From Candidatus Gastranaerophilales bacterium (GTDB taxonomy: Bacteria; Cyanobacteriota; Vampirovibrionia; Gastranaerophilales; Gastranaerophilaceae), in assembly GCA_944322615.1 (NCBI GenBank), contig CALUPH010000005.1:78241-142240 (forward strand): a DNA stretch of 64,000 bases, written 5' to 3'. The notes below the pieces were generated by a model. The model was not told where the DNA came from. It searched no databases and saw only the letters and a program-made list of their open reading frames with translations. Below, in pieces: positions 1 through 7,505 of the stretch. The position numbers were made by a program, and so were the translations under genes. Positions within the stretch are counted from its first letter, which is position 1; every line of letters starts with the position of its first letter.

Positions 1-88
1 AAAGCACCAAATATTATATATAAAAATTATCATATAGAAACTTATAATTAGTGACTTATTATTTAGTTTTTGGTAAACTTATATAGTA

Positions 89-946
89 ATGAGTATTTGT
101 GCATTTAGAATTATATTAATTTTATTATTTTTTTTGTTTTCTTTTTTTACTGAATCATATTCGTATCAAGCTCTTGATGGGAAATATAATTATAATCAGT
201 TTCACGAAAGTAATGAATATAATGTACCAATAAAAGAAGGTGAAGAGGAAGTTCTTTTTATTGTTGATTTTTCAAATAGTATGAATAAAAAAATGGGGTA
301 TATATCCAAAGCATATCATGCCATTGATTCGATAAGAAGAATATTAAATAATTCAGGTGATCGTACAAAAATAGGACTACGAATATTTGGCGTAACCGAT
401 AAACCAATAATTCAACGAGATAGGGATGGATATTCTTGGCATAAAGAAAATTTATGTACTGCCTCAACCTTAGTTATGCCAATAGCGAGATATAATGCTG
501 AAAATATTTCAGATAAATTAGGACAATTAAATCCACAAGGGGTTTCTCCTATAGGTTATTCACTAAGGCAAGCTGTGCAAAATGATTTTTCTCCTTCTGC
601 AAAATTAAAGCATATTATTTTGGTAACAGATGGTGCTGAAAACTGTGGTGATGACCCTTGCTTGTTTATAAAACGATTAGTAAAACTTAGAGATGATATA
701 AAAATTGATGTAATAGGCATTACTGTGGATGAAAATGCTTATTCGCAATTGAATTGTCTTTCTGTACAAACAAAAGGAAATTATTATACTGTTAATACCC
801 CGGAAGATTTTAAGATAAAGTTTGAACAAGCATTTTATTCTTCTCCTCAAAAGATTTCAAAAACTCAAAAAATAATTACTCAAACATATTCCCCATCTCA
901 ACAAGGAATAAAATACAAAAATTTTGTCATTGAATTTGATGATTAA
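89..946 (+). CDS. Secreted von Willebrand factor A (VWA) domain protein, first of a tandem pair
   Basis: The N-terminus has a hydrophobic signal-like segment (about residues 6-22), so the protein is probably exported or anchored on the outer side of the inner membrane. A VWA domain follows. Its metal-binding MIDAS motif is visible as D60-x-S62-x-S64 after a hydrophobic strand; a Ser replaces the usual MIDAS Thr in the GVSPIGYSL segment, and the last MIDAS Asp lies in VTDGAENC. A tail of roughly 40 residues follows the domain. VWA domains bind protein ligands through a divalent metal; no ligand can be named. The next gene encodes a clear paralogue with the same DFSNSM and DG-x-ENC motifs, so this looks like a local duplication. 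No strong ribosome binding site precedes the ATG. Function unknown beyond the domain. Confidence 0.8.
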   Translation: MSICAFRIILILLFFLFSFFTESYSYQALDGKYNYNQFHESNEYNVPIKEGEEEVLFIVDFSNSMNKKMGYISKAYHAIDSIRRILNNSGDRTKIGLRIFGVTDKPIIQRDRDGYSWHKENLCTASTLVMPIARYNAENISDKLGQLNPQGVSPIGYSLRQAVQNDFSPSAKLKHIILVTDGAENCGDDPCLFIKRLVKLRDDIKIDVIGITVDENAYSQLNCLSVQTKGNYYTVNTPEDFKIKFEQAFYSSPQKISKTQKIITQTYSPSQQGIKYKNFVIEFDD

Positions 947-1041
947 TTATAATGTCTTTATTTCTATAAAATTCTAAACGAAAGTATAATGACATTAAAT
1001 ATAATTTTTGTTAGTATAATCAAAGAATATAAGAGTGTAAT

Positions 1042-1782
1042 ATGAAAAAGTTTTTTGTTTTTATATTTTTGTTTTTTATATTTGTAAATGCTACGAATGC
1101 GGAGCCAAATTTCACATATACAACTCCTGATAATTATAAATATACAAAACCGGATTTTTCAAATAGTAGTAATTCTCGTGAAAAAATTCTTTTTATAGTA
1201 GATTTTTCCAATAGTATGAATGAAAGGCTTGGTCATCGAACCAAATTGGATATTGCATTATCAACTATGAAAGAAACATTACAGCAACTTCCACAAAATG
1301 TAGAAGTTGGATTAAGAGTTTATGGTCATAGAACAGGTTTTACACCAAGACAAAGTTGTACTGCTTCTCAACTTGTATCACCAATACAGCCAAATAATGC
1401 ATACAATATTTATTCCAGATTAAATTCAATAAACGCTGTTGGTTGGACACCTATAACTTATTCTTTAAAACAAGCAGCCTTTTCTGATTTTAACGATACT
1501 ACCTCAAAAAAAAGGATTATATTAATAAGTGATGGCGGTGAAAACTGCGATGAAAGTCCGTGTGATTTCATTATAGAATTAATGAAATATAGAGATGATA
1601 TAAGAATAGATGTAATTGCACTGGCAATTGGTGATCAAGACGCTAATAATCAATTAAAATGTGTAGCTCTTGTTACATCAGGTAAATTTTATAATGCAAA
1701 TACAGCCGCTGAATTGAAAAATAGTTTGCAAGATTCTCTCAATTTAGAAAAAGAAGTCCAAGGTGTTATTTTAAATCAATAA
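1042..1782 (+). CDS. Secreted VWA domain protein, second of a tandem pair
   Basis: A typical signal peptide (Lys-Lys, hydrophobic core, then A-T-N-A near residue 20) precedes a single VWA domain. The MIDAS motif is D54-x-S56-x-S58, with the Thr in GWTPITYSL and the last Asp in ISDGGENC, so the metal site looks complete, unlike the first copy, which has Ser at the Thr position. Paired cysteines in the CTAS and ENC-x4-C regions are shared by both copies and could form disulphides outside the cytoplasm. The gene lies 95 nt after its paralogue and is closed by a strong terminator. It is probably a periplasmic or surface adhesion or assembly factor; the specific role is unknown. Confidence 0.8.
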   Translation: MKKFFVFIFLFFIFVNATNAEPNFTYTTPDNYKYTKPDFSNSSNSREKILFIVDFSNSMNERLGHRTKLDIALSTMKETLQQLPQNVEVGLRVYGHRTGFTPRQSCTASQLVSPIQPNNAYNIYSRLNSINAVGWTPITYSLKQAAFSDFNDTTSKKRIILISDGGENCDESPCDFIIELMKYRDDIRIDVIALAIGDQDANNQLKCVALVTSGKFYNANTAAELKNSLQDSLNLEKEVQGVILNQ

Positions 1783-1809
1783 AAAAAGCGGTTTTTATAA
1801 CCGCTTTTT
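1783..1809. terminator. Bidirectional rho-independent terminator between convergent genes
   Basis: An 11-bp stem (1783-1793 with 1799-1809) has a GCGG/CCGC core, A/T flanks and a 5-nt loop. The A and T runs on either side let it end both the VWA gene and the facing GH57 gene. Confidence 0.85.
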
Positions 1810-1827
1810 CTAATTTATAAATATAGA

Positions 1828-3549
1828 CTATGTATATAAAGGTTTTAATTTTTTCTCTTGTTGAGGTATTACACCTTCTTCTATCGGAAGATAAACTCTA
1901 TAATCGATTACCGGGAAGCAATTATCTATAGATTCTATTTTCTTTAATTCTTCCTCGTTAATGTTGCCTGATTCAATCATATCAGCAATTAAAGTAAATC
2001 TTTCAACATGTTCATTGAATCTATCTGTTGCATAGTCTTTTGCTTGCCATGTTGTTATAAGGAAAGGCCAATCTGAACTTTGCAATAGTAAGTTTTCTCT
2101 TGCCAATTGATTTAAAGCTCTATGTAATAGTTTATCTTCAGGAATTTTTTCATACTTAGAAACAATATCTATGATTCTTTTTTCACAGGCATGAATTATA
2201 GGCCACATCCATTCTGTTAAGTGATTTAACCAAACATAGAAATGACCGCCTTGTCCCCAAGATGATTCAGGAATTTGAATAGTATCAACAGGTGGATGCT
2301 TTTCTAAATATTCACCTGCAGTACATCTTTCAATTTCAGGTACAAAATTATTTAGCTTTCTGATAACTTGTTTTATGAATTCAACACCTTCAAACCACCA
2401 GTGACCATATAATTCAGTATCAAATGAAACCATTAAAAGACCTTCTTTCCCTGTAGCTTTTTTGTGGTCATTTAAAAGATGGAATAAAAGTGTAGTGTAG
2501 TGGTCAGAATTAGAATTAACTTGATTCATAGCTAATACAGGATCGTATAACATTTTATCACCTAAGTCAGTAGTTGGCGATGTAATTCTCCAGTAATTCA
2601 TACCTGATTTATCATCTTTTTTATGGAATTCTCTATAAACACCATCGCCGGGGTATCCATCTGCAGCAGACCAAACTTGGAAGCCTGCTCTGTCGTTTCT
2701 ACCCATTACAGCAACTTGTGCATCAGGTAACCAATATGCAGAATAAGTATCATATCCTGTTGCTTCTCTTTGTGGTAGAGGAATATACTCAATATTTCCA
2801 TAAATGCCTACAACTCTTCTGTTTCCAACAGAGTTACCACCTTCAATTACGTGAGATTCAGTAAAGAAATATTCAATATCATTATTCTGTAGAGTTACTT
2901 CTATAGCAGGTCTCCATTTCTTTTGACCATCTTTTCCGACAAATTCATATCCTTGTCTATATGCACACTCAGGAAGCCAAGCACCTTTTGCCTTTTTACC
3001 GAATAATCTTTTTGTTGTATCTGAACCTACTTTAAATTGTGCATTTAAGTTTGAATCAGTTGCCAATAATGGTGAAAAACCGTGTGTTGCACCTGATGTT
3101 GTAATTTCAATACAACCTAAATCTTGATATTTTTTAAATGCTGAAATTAAATCCATATTGTATTTATTTACAAAAGAATCTTTTATATGGTTAAACCAAT
3201 CATAATAATATTTTGCTAAATATTTTAAATGTTGAGAATGTTCAACCTTTGGATCTGGATATCTGTCTAAATCTTTTGATACAGCTTCAATTCTTGAATC
3301 AAGATATTCAACAAATCCTTGTTTTAAATGTTCATCATTTAACTGTTCAGCTAAAATCGGAGTTATTCCGACTGTTAATTTTGCTTTGATACCTTCTTCT
3401 TCATATAATTCTGATATTGCATTTAATAGCGGAACATATGTTTCAGACATACATTCGTACAAATTTTCTTCACCAAATGGCCACATACCAGCCATTCTGT
3501 AGTACGGAAGATGTGAATGCAACATAAATACAAATGATCCTACTGTCAT
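1828..3549 (-). CDS. GH57 1,4-alpha-glucan branching enzyme
   Basis: This is a glycoside hydrolase family 57 protein of the branching-enzyme (DUF1957) type, which makes alpha-1,6 branches in glycogen in the cytoplasm. The N-terminus carries the family's HSHLP motif (residues 11-15). The catalytic nucleophile region WLPECAY places Glu194, and the acid/base region SFDTELYGHWW places Asp377. A WGQGGH motif follows in the C-terminal helical part. Length (573 aa) fits the family. A good GGAGG site precedes the ATG. The gene is alone, with no other glycogen gene nearby. A 4-alpha-glucanotransferase or amylopullulanase of GH57 is less likely given the SFDTELYGHWW form. The gene shares a terminator with the convergent VWA gene. 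Confidence 0.88.
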   Translation of the reverse strand: MTVGSFVFMLHSHLPYYRMAGMWPFGEENLYECMSETYVPLLNAISELYEEEGIKAKLTVGITPILAEQLNDEHLKQGFVEYLDSRIEAVSKDLDRYPDPKVEHSQHLKYLAKYYYDWFNHIKDSFVNKYNMDLISAFKKYQDLGCIEITTSGATHGFSPLLATDSNLNAQFKVGSDTTKRLFGKKAKGAWLPECAYRQGYEFVGKDGQKKWRPAIEVTLQNNDIEYFFTESHVIEGGNSVGNRRVVGIYGNIEYIPLPQREATGYDTYSAYWLPDAQVAVMGRNDRAGFQVWSAADGYPGDGVYREFHKKDDKSGMNYWRITSPTTDLGDKMLYDPVLAMNQVNSNSDHYTTLLFHLLNDHKKATGKEGLLMVSFDTELYGHWWFEGVEFIKQVIRKLNNFVPEIERCTAGEYLEKHPPVDTIQIPESSWGQGGHFYVWLNHLTEWMWPIIHACEKRIIDIVSKYEKIPEDKLLHRALNQLARENLLLQSSDWPFLITTWQAKDYATDRFNEHVERFTLIADMIESGNINEEELKKIESIDNCFPVIDYRVYLPIEEGVIPQQEKKLKPLYT

Positions 3550-3710
3550 AAAAACCTCCGATTTTCTAATTATATTAATTTATATCATAAATTAAATAAA
3601 AATATAACCCTAGAGAACTAATTCGCAAGTATTGTTTACAAAAGTTCTAACTTTTAAATTTTTTAGCAAATTTTTTATATTTTATCGTTAATAAAGAAAA
3701 GGATAATATT

Positions 3711-4694
3711 ATGAAAATTAATGCTATATCAAGTTTATATTCAATAAATGTGAATACTAATAAAAAAAATATTGGCTGTAAGTATTCAATACCACATGAC
3801 ACATTCGTAAAAACTTGTAGTTTTAGTGGTAAAAGAAATGATGTTGATAAGCAATCATATACAGAACTCGAAAAATGGTCATCTGAAACCGGTTTTTTGG
3901 ATAAAGTTAGAGAAATTGATGAAAAAACAGGACAAATTTTAGGTTCAGGTTTTGAAGGGATTACATTTGGTATTCCAGGTACAGATAATTGGGTCCTAAA
4001 AAAATATAATAGAGGAAATTTTATAGCAATACCAAACGAAGCCCCAAAATTGGTGAGAGTTGAAGATTTTTCACCCGAATTAAATGTAGGACAAACAATA
4101 GCTAGAGTTGAAATACCTGGCGGGAGCAGATATTCTTATATTTATTATGTTTTAAAAAGACAAACAGGTGAGTCAATTGGTGTTCCATTGTCTTATTCGG
4201 ATGATATGTCAGATATAAATGTAAAAACACATATTAATACATTAAAAACTTTGGCAAATGCACCACAAGAAACTTTTAATAAATGTATTAAAGATATAGC
4301 ATATGTTACACAACAAGGATATGAATTTGATTGTGGGAATCCATATAATTTTATGTTTGATAAAGAAAAGAATCATATAAATTTTGTAGATATTAACGAT
4401 AAAAAAAGAGATGAAAATACACAATTTGGTGAAGTTTTATATTCACTCTTAGATGGAAATTTTGCGATTAATTTTAGTAAATCTGACTGTGATCAAACTA
4501 TAAAAGATGAAGCAAATAAACTTTCAAATGAAATAATAAGAAAATTCTTTGCTGCAATGATACAAAGTAATTCAAAATTTAGTTTAGGAACTTATTTCAA
4601 CAATTTATTAGAATCGAGCTTGTTAGATGAAACATTAGGCTGTACAGATAAAGAAGATAAGATAAATAAATTGAGATTAATGAATTTAATATAA
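3711..4694 (+). CDS. Orphan protein with protein-kinase-like motifs and N-terminal SFSG motif
   Basis: I recognise no named family. After a polar N-terminus of about 40 residues ending in SFSG (37-40), the chain shows a glycine-rich loop (G78-S-G80-F-E-G83), then VLKK with a candidate strand-3 Lys (97 or 98). Much later comes D207-C-G-N-P-Y-N213, like a catalytic loop, and VDIND (Asp227), like a metal-binding Asp. This order and spacing match the protein-kinase/aminoglycoside-phosphotransferase fold. The second half is helical. There is no signal peptide or membrane segment. AAGGA sits just upstream of the ATG. It may be an active or degenerate kinase or a secreted effector; this is inference from motifs only. 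It stands alone before the tmRNA gene. Confidence 0.6.
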   Translation: MKINAISSLYSINVNTNKKNIGCKYSIPHDTFVKTCSFSGKRNDVDKQSYTELEKWSSETGFLDKVREIDEKTGQILGSGFEGITFGIPGTDNWVLKKYNRGNFIAIPNEAPKLVRVEDFSPELNVGQTIARVEIPGGSRYSYIYYVLKRQTGESIGVPLSYSDDMSDINVKTHINTLKTLANAPQETFNKCIKDIAYVTQQGYEFDCGNPYNFMFDKEKNHINFVDINDKKRDENTQFGEVLYSLLDGNFAINFSKSDCDQTIKDEANKLSNEIIRKFFAAMIQSNSKFSLGTYFNNLLESSLLDETLGCTDKEDKINKLRLMNLI

Positions 4695-4703
4695 TCAGAT
4701 AAG

Positions 4704-4732
4704 TTGAAAAAGAGCATAAAATCAAGTAAAAT
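4704..4732 (+). promoter_or_regulatory. Candidate sigma70-type promoter for tmRNA
   Basis: TTGAAA at 4704-4709 and TAAAAT at 4727-4732 are separated by exactly 17 nt. The box lies about 26 nt before the mature tmRNA 5' end, so a short leader would have to be removed, as RNase P normally does. Called by eye only. Confidence 0.45.
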
Positions 4733-4758
4733 TAAAAAGTACTTTGACAATTAAATAT

Positions 4759-5148
4759 GGGGACGTTTTGGATTTGACGGGTGGATTGGTGTAATCAGGC
4801 TGCGGGTCTCAGCGCTGTTCTGAGTTATCAACGAGCAAATTAAAATAAACGCTACAAATAACGTAGTAAAAGCTGATTTTTCTAGAGTAAGAGCTCTAGC
4901 TGCGTAAGCGCAGTTCAGCCGTTGTGTCAGACCATCTTGCCGTTTGGCATAGCGAAAACATGCAAGATGCAGTTCGGTAATGAAAGTAGCCGAATTAAGA
5001 CAAACTTTCAAGCTGCGTATCAGTCTAAACTGCTCTGATAAATAAAAGGAAAGGATCGTGCCGTAATTTATCGAGATTAACAGACCTACACTCGTAGACG
5101 CAGGTTTATATCCCATTCCGGACGAGAGTTCGAATCTCTCCGTCTCCA
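4759..5148 (+). ncRNA. ssrA: tmRNA (transfer-messenger RNA)
   Basis: tmRNA rescues stalled ribosomes and tags the incomplete protein for proteolysis. The tRNA-like ends are clear: 5' GGGGACG pairs with 3' CGTCTCC (one G-U), and the T arm with GTTCGAATC lies just before the 3' strand. The 5' end continues with the conserved TTTTGGATTTGACGGG. The mRNA-like part (4851-4907) starts with a GCT resume codon and encodes ATNNVVKADFSRVRALAA followed by TAA. NN-V-V-K near the start resembles cyanobacterial tags, and the A-L-A-A end suits ClpXP recognition. CCA is not encoded after the discriminator A. One-piece, not permuted. A terminator follows at 5160. Confidence 0.95.
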
Positions 5149-5159
5149 AATTTAAAAAG

Positions 5160-5186
5160 AAGAGACCGACTGTGGACTCTTTTTTT
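5160..5186 (+). terminator. Rho-independent terminator of tmRNA
   Basis: AAGAGACC (5160-5167) pairs with GGACTCTT (5174-5181) with one A-A mismatch and a 6-nt loop, followed by a T run. It lies 12 nt after the tmRNA 3' end. Confidence 0.75.
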
Positions 5187-5402
5187 GTACCAAAATCAAG
5201 GTCTTTATATACAAGAATGAAAAAAAATTGTAATATGGAGAATAACAAAAATTTTAAGAATTAAGATGAAAAAGATTTTAATTTTTAAAATAAGAGAGGG
5301 AAGTTGAAGAGATATTTTACTTTCTAAAAAATAAGATAAAGCTGATGTGGTAAAGACCATATCAGCTTTTTGCGTTTTAAGACATTTAATAAGGTTTATA
5401 CG
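5187..5402. other. Non-coding gap with an orphan terminator
   Basis: Between the tmRNA terminator and the next start codon I see no convincing gene, only AT-rich sequence with two very short ATG frames lacking support. A strong hairpin at 5338 ends this stretch, which suggests that some short transcript may begin inside it. Confidence 0.4.
5338..5372 (+). terminator. Strong hairpin terminator with no gene assigned upstream
   Basis: A 14-bp stem (5338-5351 with 5356-5369, one G-T pair) closes a 4-nt AAAG loop and runs into TTTT. It is better than the tmRNA terminator upstream. It sits 30 nt before the start of the next gene, so it could also act as an attenuator for that gene. Confidence 0.7.
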
Positions 5403-6443
5403 ATGAGTGACGAGAATAAGAATATAGAAAATGTTGGGCGAAAACCAAACCTACCAACTAAAATATTACGAAGTGTAATAGTATTTATATTGTTTCCATT
5501 TTTTTTAACAATCTTAGTTGATTATTTATATGAATATAACATATATAAGGGGAATTTTGAAACAGCATATAAATTGCAAAAAAAAATGTTTTACTTAACT
5601 AATATATCTTTATTAAAATATTCAACTTCTCATTTTCTGTATTGGACAAGAATGACAAATATAAAATTTATGTGTGGAAACTTAAAATATACTTTAAGTG
5701 AAAAAAAATTAATAGTTTCAGAATTAGAAAAATTAAAAAAAGAAAATTCTGAATTGTACTTTAATAATATCCTAGATATTGCATTTATTAGTTTTTTAAT
5801 TGGAAATTACTCTGAAGCACACTTGTATTTAAATAAAGTTTTAAATGAGAACTCTAATAATAATTATAATCTATATGGAAAGAGTATGAATTTATACCTT
5901 TTAATGGGGTATGAAGATATAGCCACAAAATATTATACTCATTATGTAGAATCAAATCCTAAAAATTCATATGATATTTATTCAAAACAAATTAATATAC
6001 TTCAGTATAATCTTATAAAGAATAATATAAACAATTGTAATATAGATATAAATTTAATTGAAAATTTTCTTAAAACAGAGCCTATGCTAATAACAAAGAT
6101 TCATATATATTTGAATCTTGCAGAGTATTATGCAAAAAAAGAGAAATTAACAGAAAGTCAGTATTATTTAAATTTAGTCCAAAAACATTTAAACGAAAGA
6201 ATTTCTGAATTTGATTATACAAAATTACTTTTAACAATTTCGAGAATAAGAAATATCTATGATAAGAATTATACTATATTCTTATTAGAAAAAAATTTAA
6301 AAGAATCTAGTAATATTTATTCAAAAAACAAAAGCAACCTTCTTCATTCCTGTTCCAAATATTATATCCAAAAATTGAAATCAGATGAAATACAAAAAAA
6401 TATATTATGTGAAAATCTTTCTAAAATAGGAGGAAATTATTAA
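5403..6443 (+). CDS. Membrane-anchored TPR-like protein
   Basis: I do not recognise a family. The chosen ATG has AAGG 8 nt upstream; an earlier in-frame TTG at 5370 lies inside the terminator hairpin and is unlikely. One transmembrane helix lies around residues 20-42, after a basic N-terminus containing RKPNLPTK. The rest is helical, Asn/Lys/Tyr-rich and reads like degenerate tetratricopeptide repeats (for example LNLAEYYAKKEKLTESQYYLNLVQ), probably outside the membrane. The gene heads a short operon. Its end is followed by TAATG of a second gene start with a strong AGGAGG site, but that gene is cut short by a repeat after about nine codons. Confidence 0.65.
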   Translation: MSDENKNIENVGRKPNLPTKILRSVIVFILFPFFLTILVDYLYEYNIYKGNFETAYKLQKKMFYLTNISLLKYSTSHFLYWTRMTNIKFMCGNLKYTLSEKKLIVSELEKLKKENSELYFNNILDIAFISFLIGNYSEAHLYLNKVLNENSNNNYNLYGKSMNLYLLMGYEDIATKYYTHYVESNPKNSYDIYSKQINILQYNLIKNNINNCNIDINLIENFLKTEPMLITKIHIYLNLAEYYAKKEKLTESQYYLNLVQKHLNERISEFDYTKLLLTISRIRNIYDKNYTIFLLEKNLKESSNIYSKNKSNLLHSCSKYYIQKLKSDEIQKNILCENLSKIGGNY

Positions 6444-6563
6444 TGAATACATTAGATAAAGTAAGTAGGTTGGGTTTTGGGGTACACTTCAAAAACCCAA
6501 CCTACAGCTGCCTATTGCAGGGTAAAGCCAACAAGTGGAAATCCAAATCCCGAACAGGTTAAT
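6444..6563 (+). pseudogene. Start of a lost gene interrupted by an insertion relic
   Basis: An AGGAGG site 9 nt upstream and a start codon overlapping the previous stop (TAATG) mark what looks like a genuine gene start. It reads MNTLDKVSR and then runs into the palindromic repeat at 6465-6505, after which the frame continues only to TAA at about 6561. The 39-residue product looks like read-through into non-coding sequence rather than a real protein. I infer that the repeat or a larger element removed the original gene body. Confidence 0.45.
6465..6505. repeat. Palindromic solo insertion-element relic
   Basis: A perfect 14-bp inverted repeat (6465-6478 with 6492-6505, GTAGGTTGGGTTTT arms) encloses GGGGTACACTTCA. 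The central GGGGTACACTTC is the reverse complement of part of the terminal repeat of the IS relic at 7131-7505, and 6460-6474 matches 7122-7136 exactly (AGTAAGTAGGTTGGG). It is therefore a second footprint of the same or a related element. Confidence 0.7.
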
Positions 6564-6582
6564 AATTAAAGGAAGAAGCTTT

Positions 6583-7098
6583 ATGATTATTCTAGAAAAT
6601 CCTATGAGTTTAGCAATAATAATTTCGATTATTCTATTTATGTATAGTTATTTAATTTGTTTTATAAATAACAAAATTATCGAAAGTAAATATGGTTCAA
6701 TAATTGGTTATAAAAAACCAAGCGTATTAGTATCATTAGTGACACCATTTTTTATTATGTATTATTACTTTGATAACATTTTTCCGAAAATTATGAAATA
6801 TGGCCAAAATTTTGTTGAACTTAATGTATTGTTTATAATTCTTGCTATTTGGTGTTTACTAGCTATGTTTTTGCTTATTTTTATCTGTTCTAGTAACGTG
6901 ATAGTTATAGAGGATAAAATTCTGTTTATAATATTTTTTAAAAAATTTAAGGAAATATCTATGAATGATATTAAATATGTTACAAATGGTCAACAAGGCA
7001 CAATTTTATTGATAATGAAAGACAATTCTTCTAAACCAATTCCTATTAAATATAATAATAAGAAAGTTGTGGAAAAAATTAATAGTTTACTTAAATAA
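6583..7098 (+). CDS. Small integral membrane protein with PH-like C-terminal domain
   Basis: The ATG at 6583 is chosen because AAAGGAAG lies just upstream; the longer frame from 6535 begins in repeat-flanking sequence. Three hydrophobic segments are visible (about residues 8-26, 48-66 and 80-102). They are followed by a strand-rich domain of about 65 residues (NVIVIEDKILFIIFFKKF, then ISMNDIKYV) that resembles the bacterial PH-like domains of small membrane proteins. The family call is tentative. It lies between two insertion relics and probably belonged to the operon begun at 5403. No function can be given. Confidence 0.6.
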   Translation: MIILENPMSLAIIISIILFMYSYLICFINNKIIESKYGSIIGYKKPSVLVSLVTPFFIMYYYFDNIFPKIMKYGQNFVELNVLFIILAIWCLLAMFLLIFICSSNVIVIEDKILFIIFFKKFKEISMNDIKYVTNGQQGTILLIMKDNSSKPIPIKYNNKKVVEKINSLLK

Positions 7099-7110
7099 GG
7101 AAATTTACTA

Positions 7111-7131
7111 TGGTTAATCTTAGTAAGTAGG
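7111..7131 (+). pseudogene. Second lost gene start, cut by the IS relic
   Basis: After AAGG, the frame ATG GTT AAT CTT AGT AAG TAG gives only MVNLSK before it stops at the edge of the element at 7131. Its arrangement copies that at 6444: an apparent gene start followed directly by AGTAAGTAGGTTGGG. Confidence 0.35.
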
Positions 7132-7505
7132 TTGGGCATATTTGAAGTGTACCCCAAAAACTATAATCAATCAGTAGGATGATTGTAAATACTGTCTAAA
7201 TCCATTAGGTGTCATTTTGTTTAACCCCCATTGGTACCTTCTTGTATTGTAATAATATATGTATTTATCTATTTTGTCACGTATTTCTTCCAAAGTTTTA
7301 CACTCCTTGTATTCTACTTCGTCTTTTAAATGTCCAAAGAAACTCTCTATTGGTGCATTATCTAAACAATTACCACTTCTCGACATTGAACGGGCTAAAT
7401 TTAATTGTTTTCTCATATTTTTTCTCCTTTATTTTTTATTATTATATGTGAAACTTGCCTACTGATTGATTACGTTTTTGTGGGTACACTTCATATTTGC
7501 CCAAC
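7131..7505. mobile_element. Internally deleted IS3-family element (MITE-like, 375 bp)
   Basis: The two ends are near-perfect inverted repeats of about 48 bp (7131-7178 and 7458-7505), with TGGGCA...TGCCCA near the tips and a shared TGAAGTGTACCC core. They enclose only the last part of an IS3-type transposase on the minus strand. Orientation follows that gene, so the end at 7131 is the right-hand end of the original IS. It cannot move by itself but could be mobilised by a full-length relative. No target duplication could be fixed by eye. Confidence 0.8.
7171..7416 (-). pseudogene. IS3-family transposase, C-terminal remnant
   Basis: The 81 residues match the end of IS3/IS150-type OrfB integrases: SMSRSGNCLDNAPIESFFG, holding the third acidic residue (Glu) of the DDE triad, then YYNTRRYQWGLNKMTP. 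The first two acidic residues and all of OrfA are gone. A good AAAGGAG site precedes the ATG, which suggests that the start of OrfA has been joined to the end of OrfB by an internal deletion that kept the frame open. The stop codon lies inside the terminal repeat, as in intact IS3 elements. Inactive as a transposase. Confidence 0.85.

Noticed and set aside
4751..5248. 165-aa open frame on the minus strand across the tmRNA gene (contains ERFELSSGMGYKPAS)
   Set aside because: It is the antisense of tmRNA; frames with this text are a well-known false annotation over tRNA-like ends.
5370..5402. Longer N-terminus for the TPR-like membrane protein
   Set aside because: The extra codons begin with TTG inside the terminator hairpin; the ATG at 5403 has a better ribosome binding site.
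7209..7465. Two plus-strand frames of 68-80 aa
   Set aside because: They are antisense to the transposase remnant and contain no known pattern.
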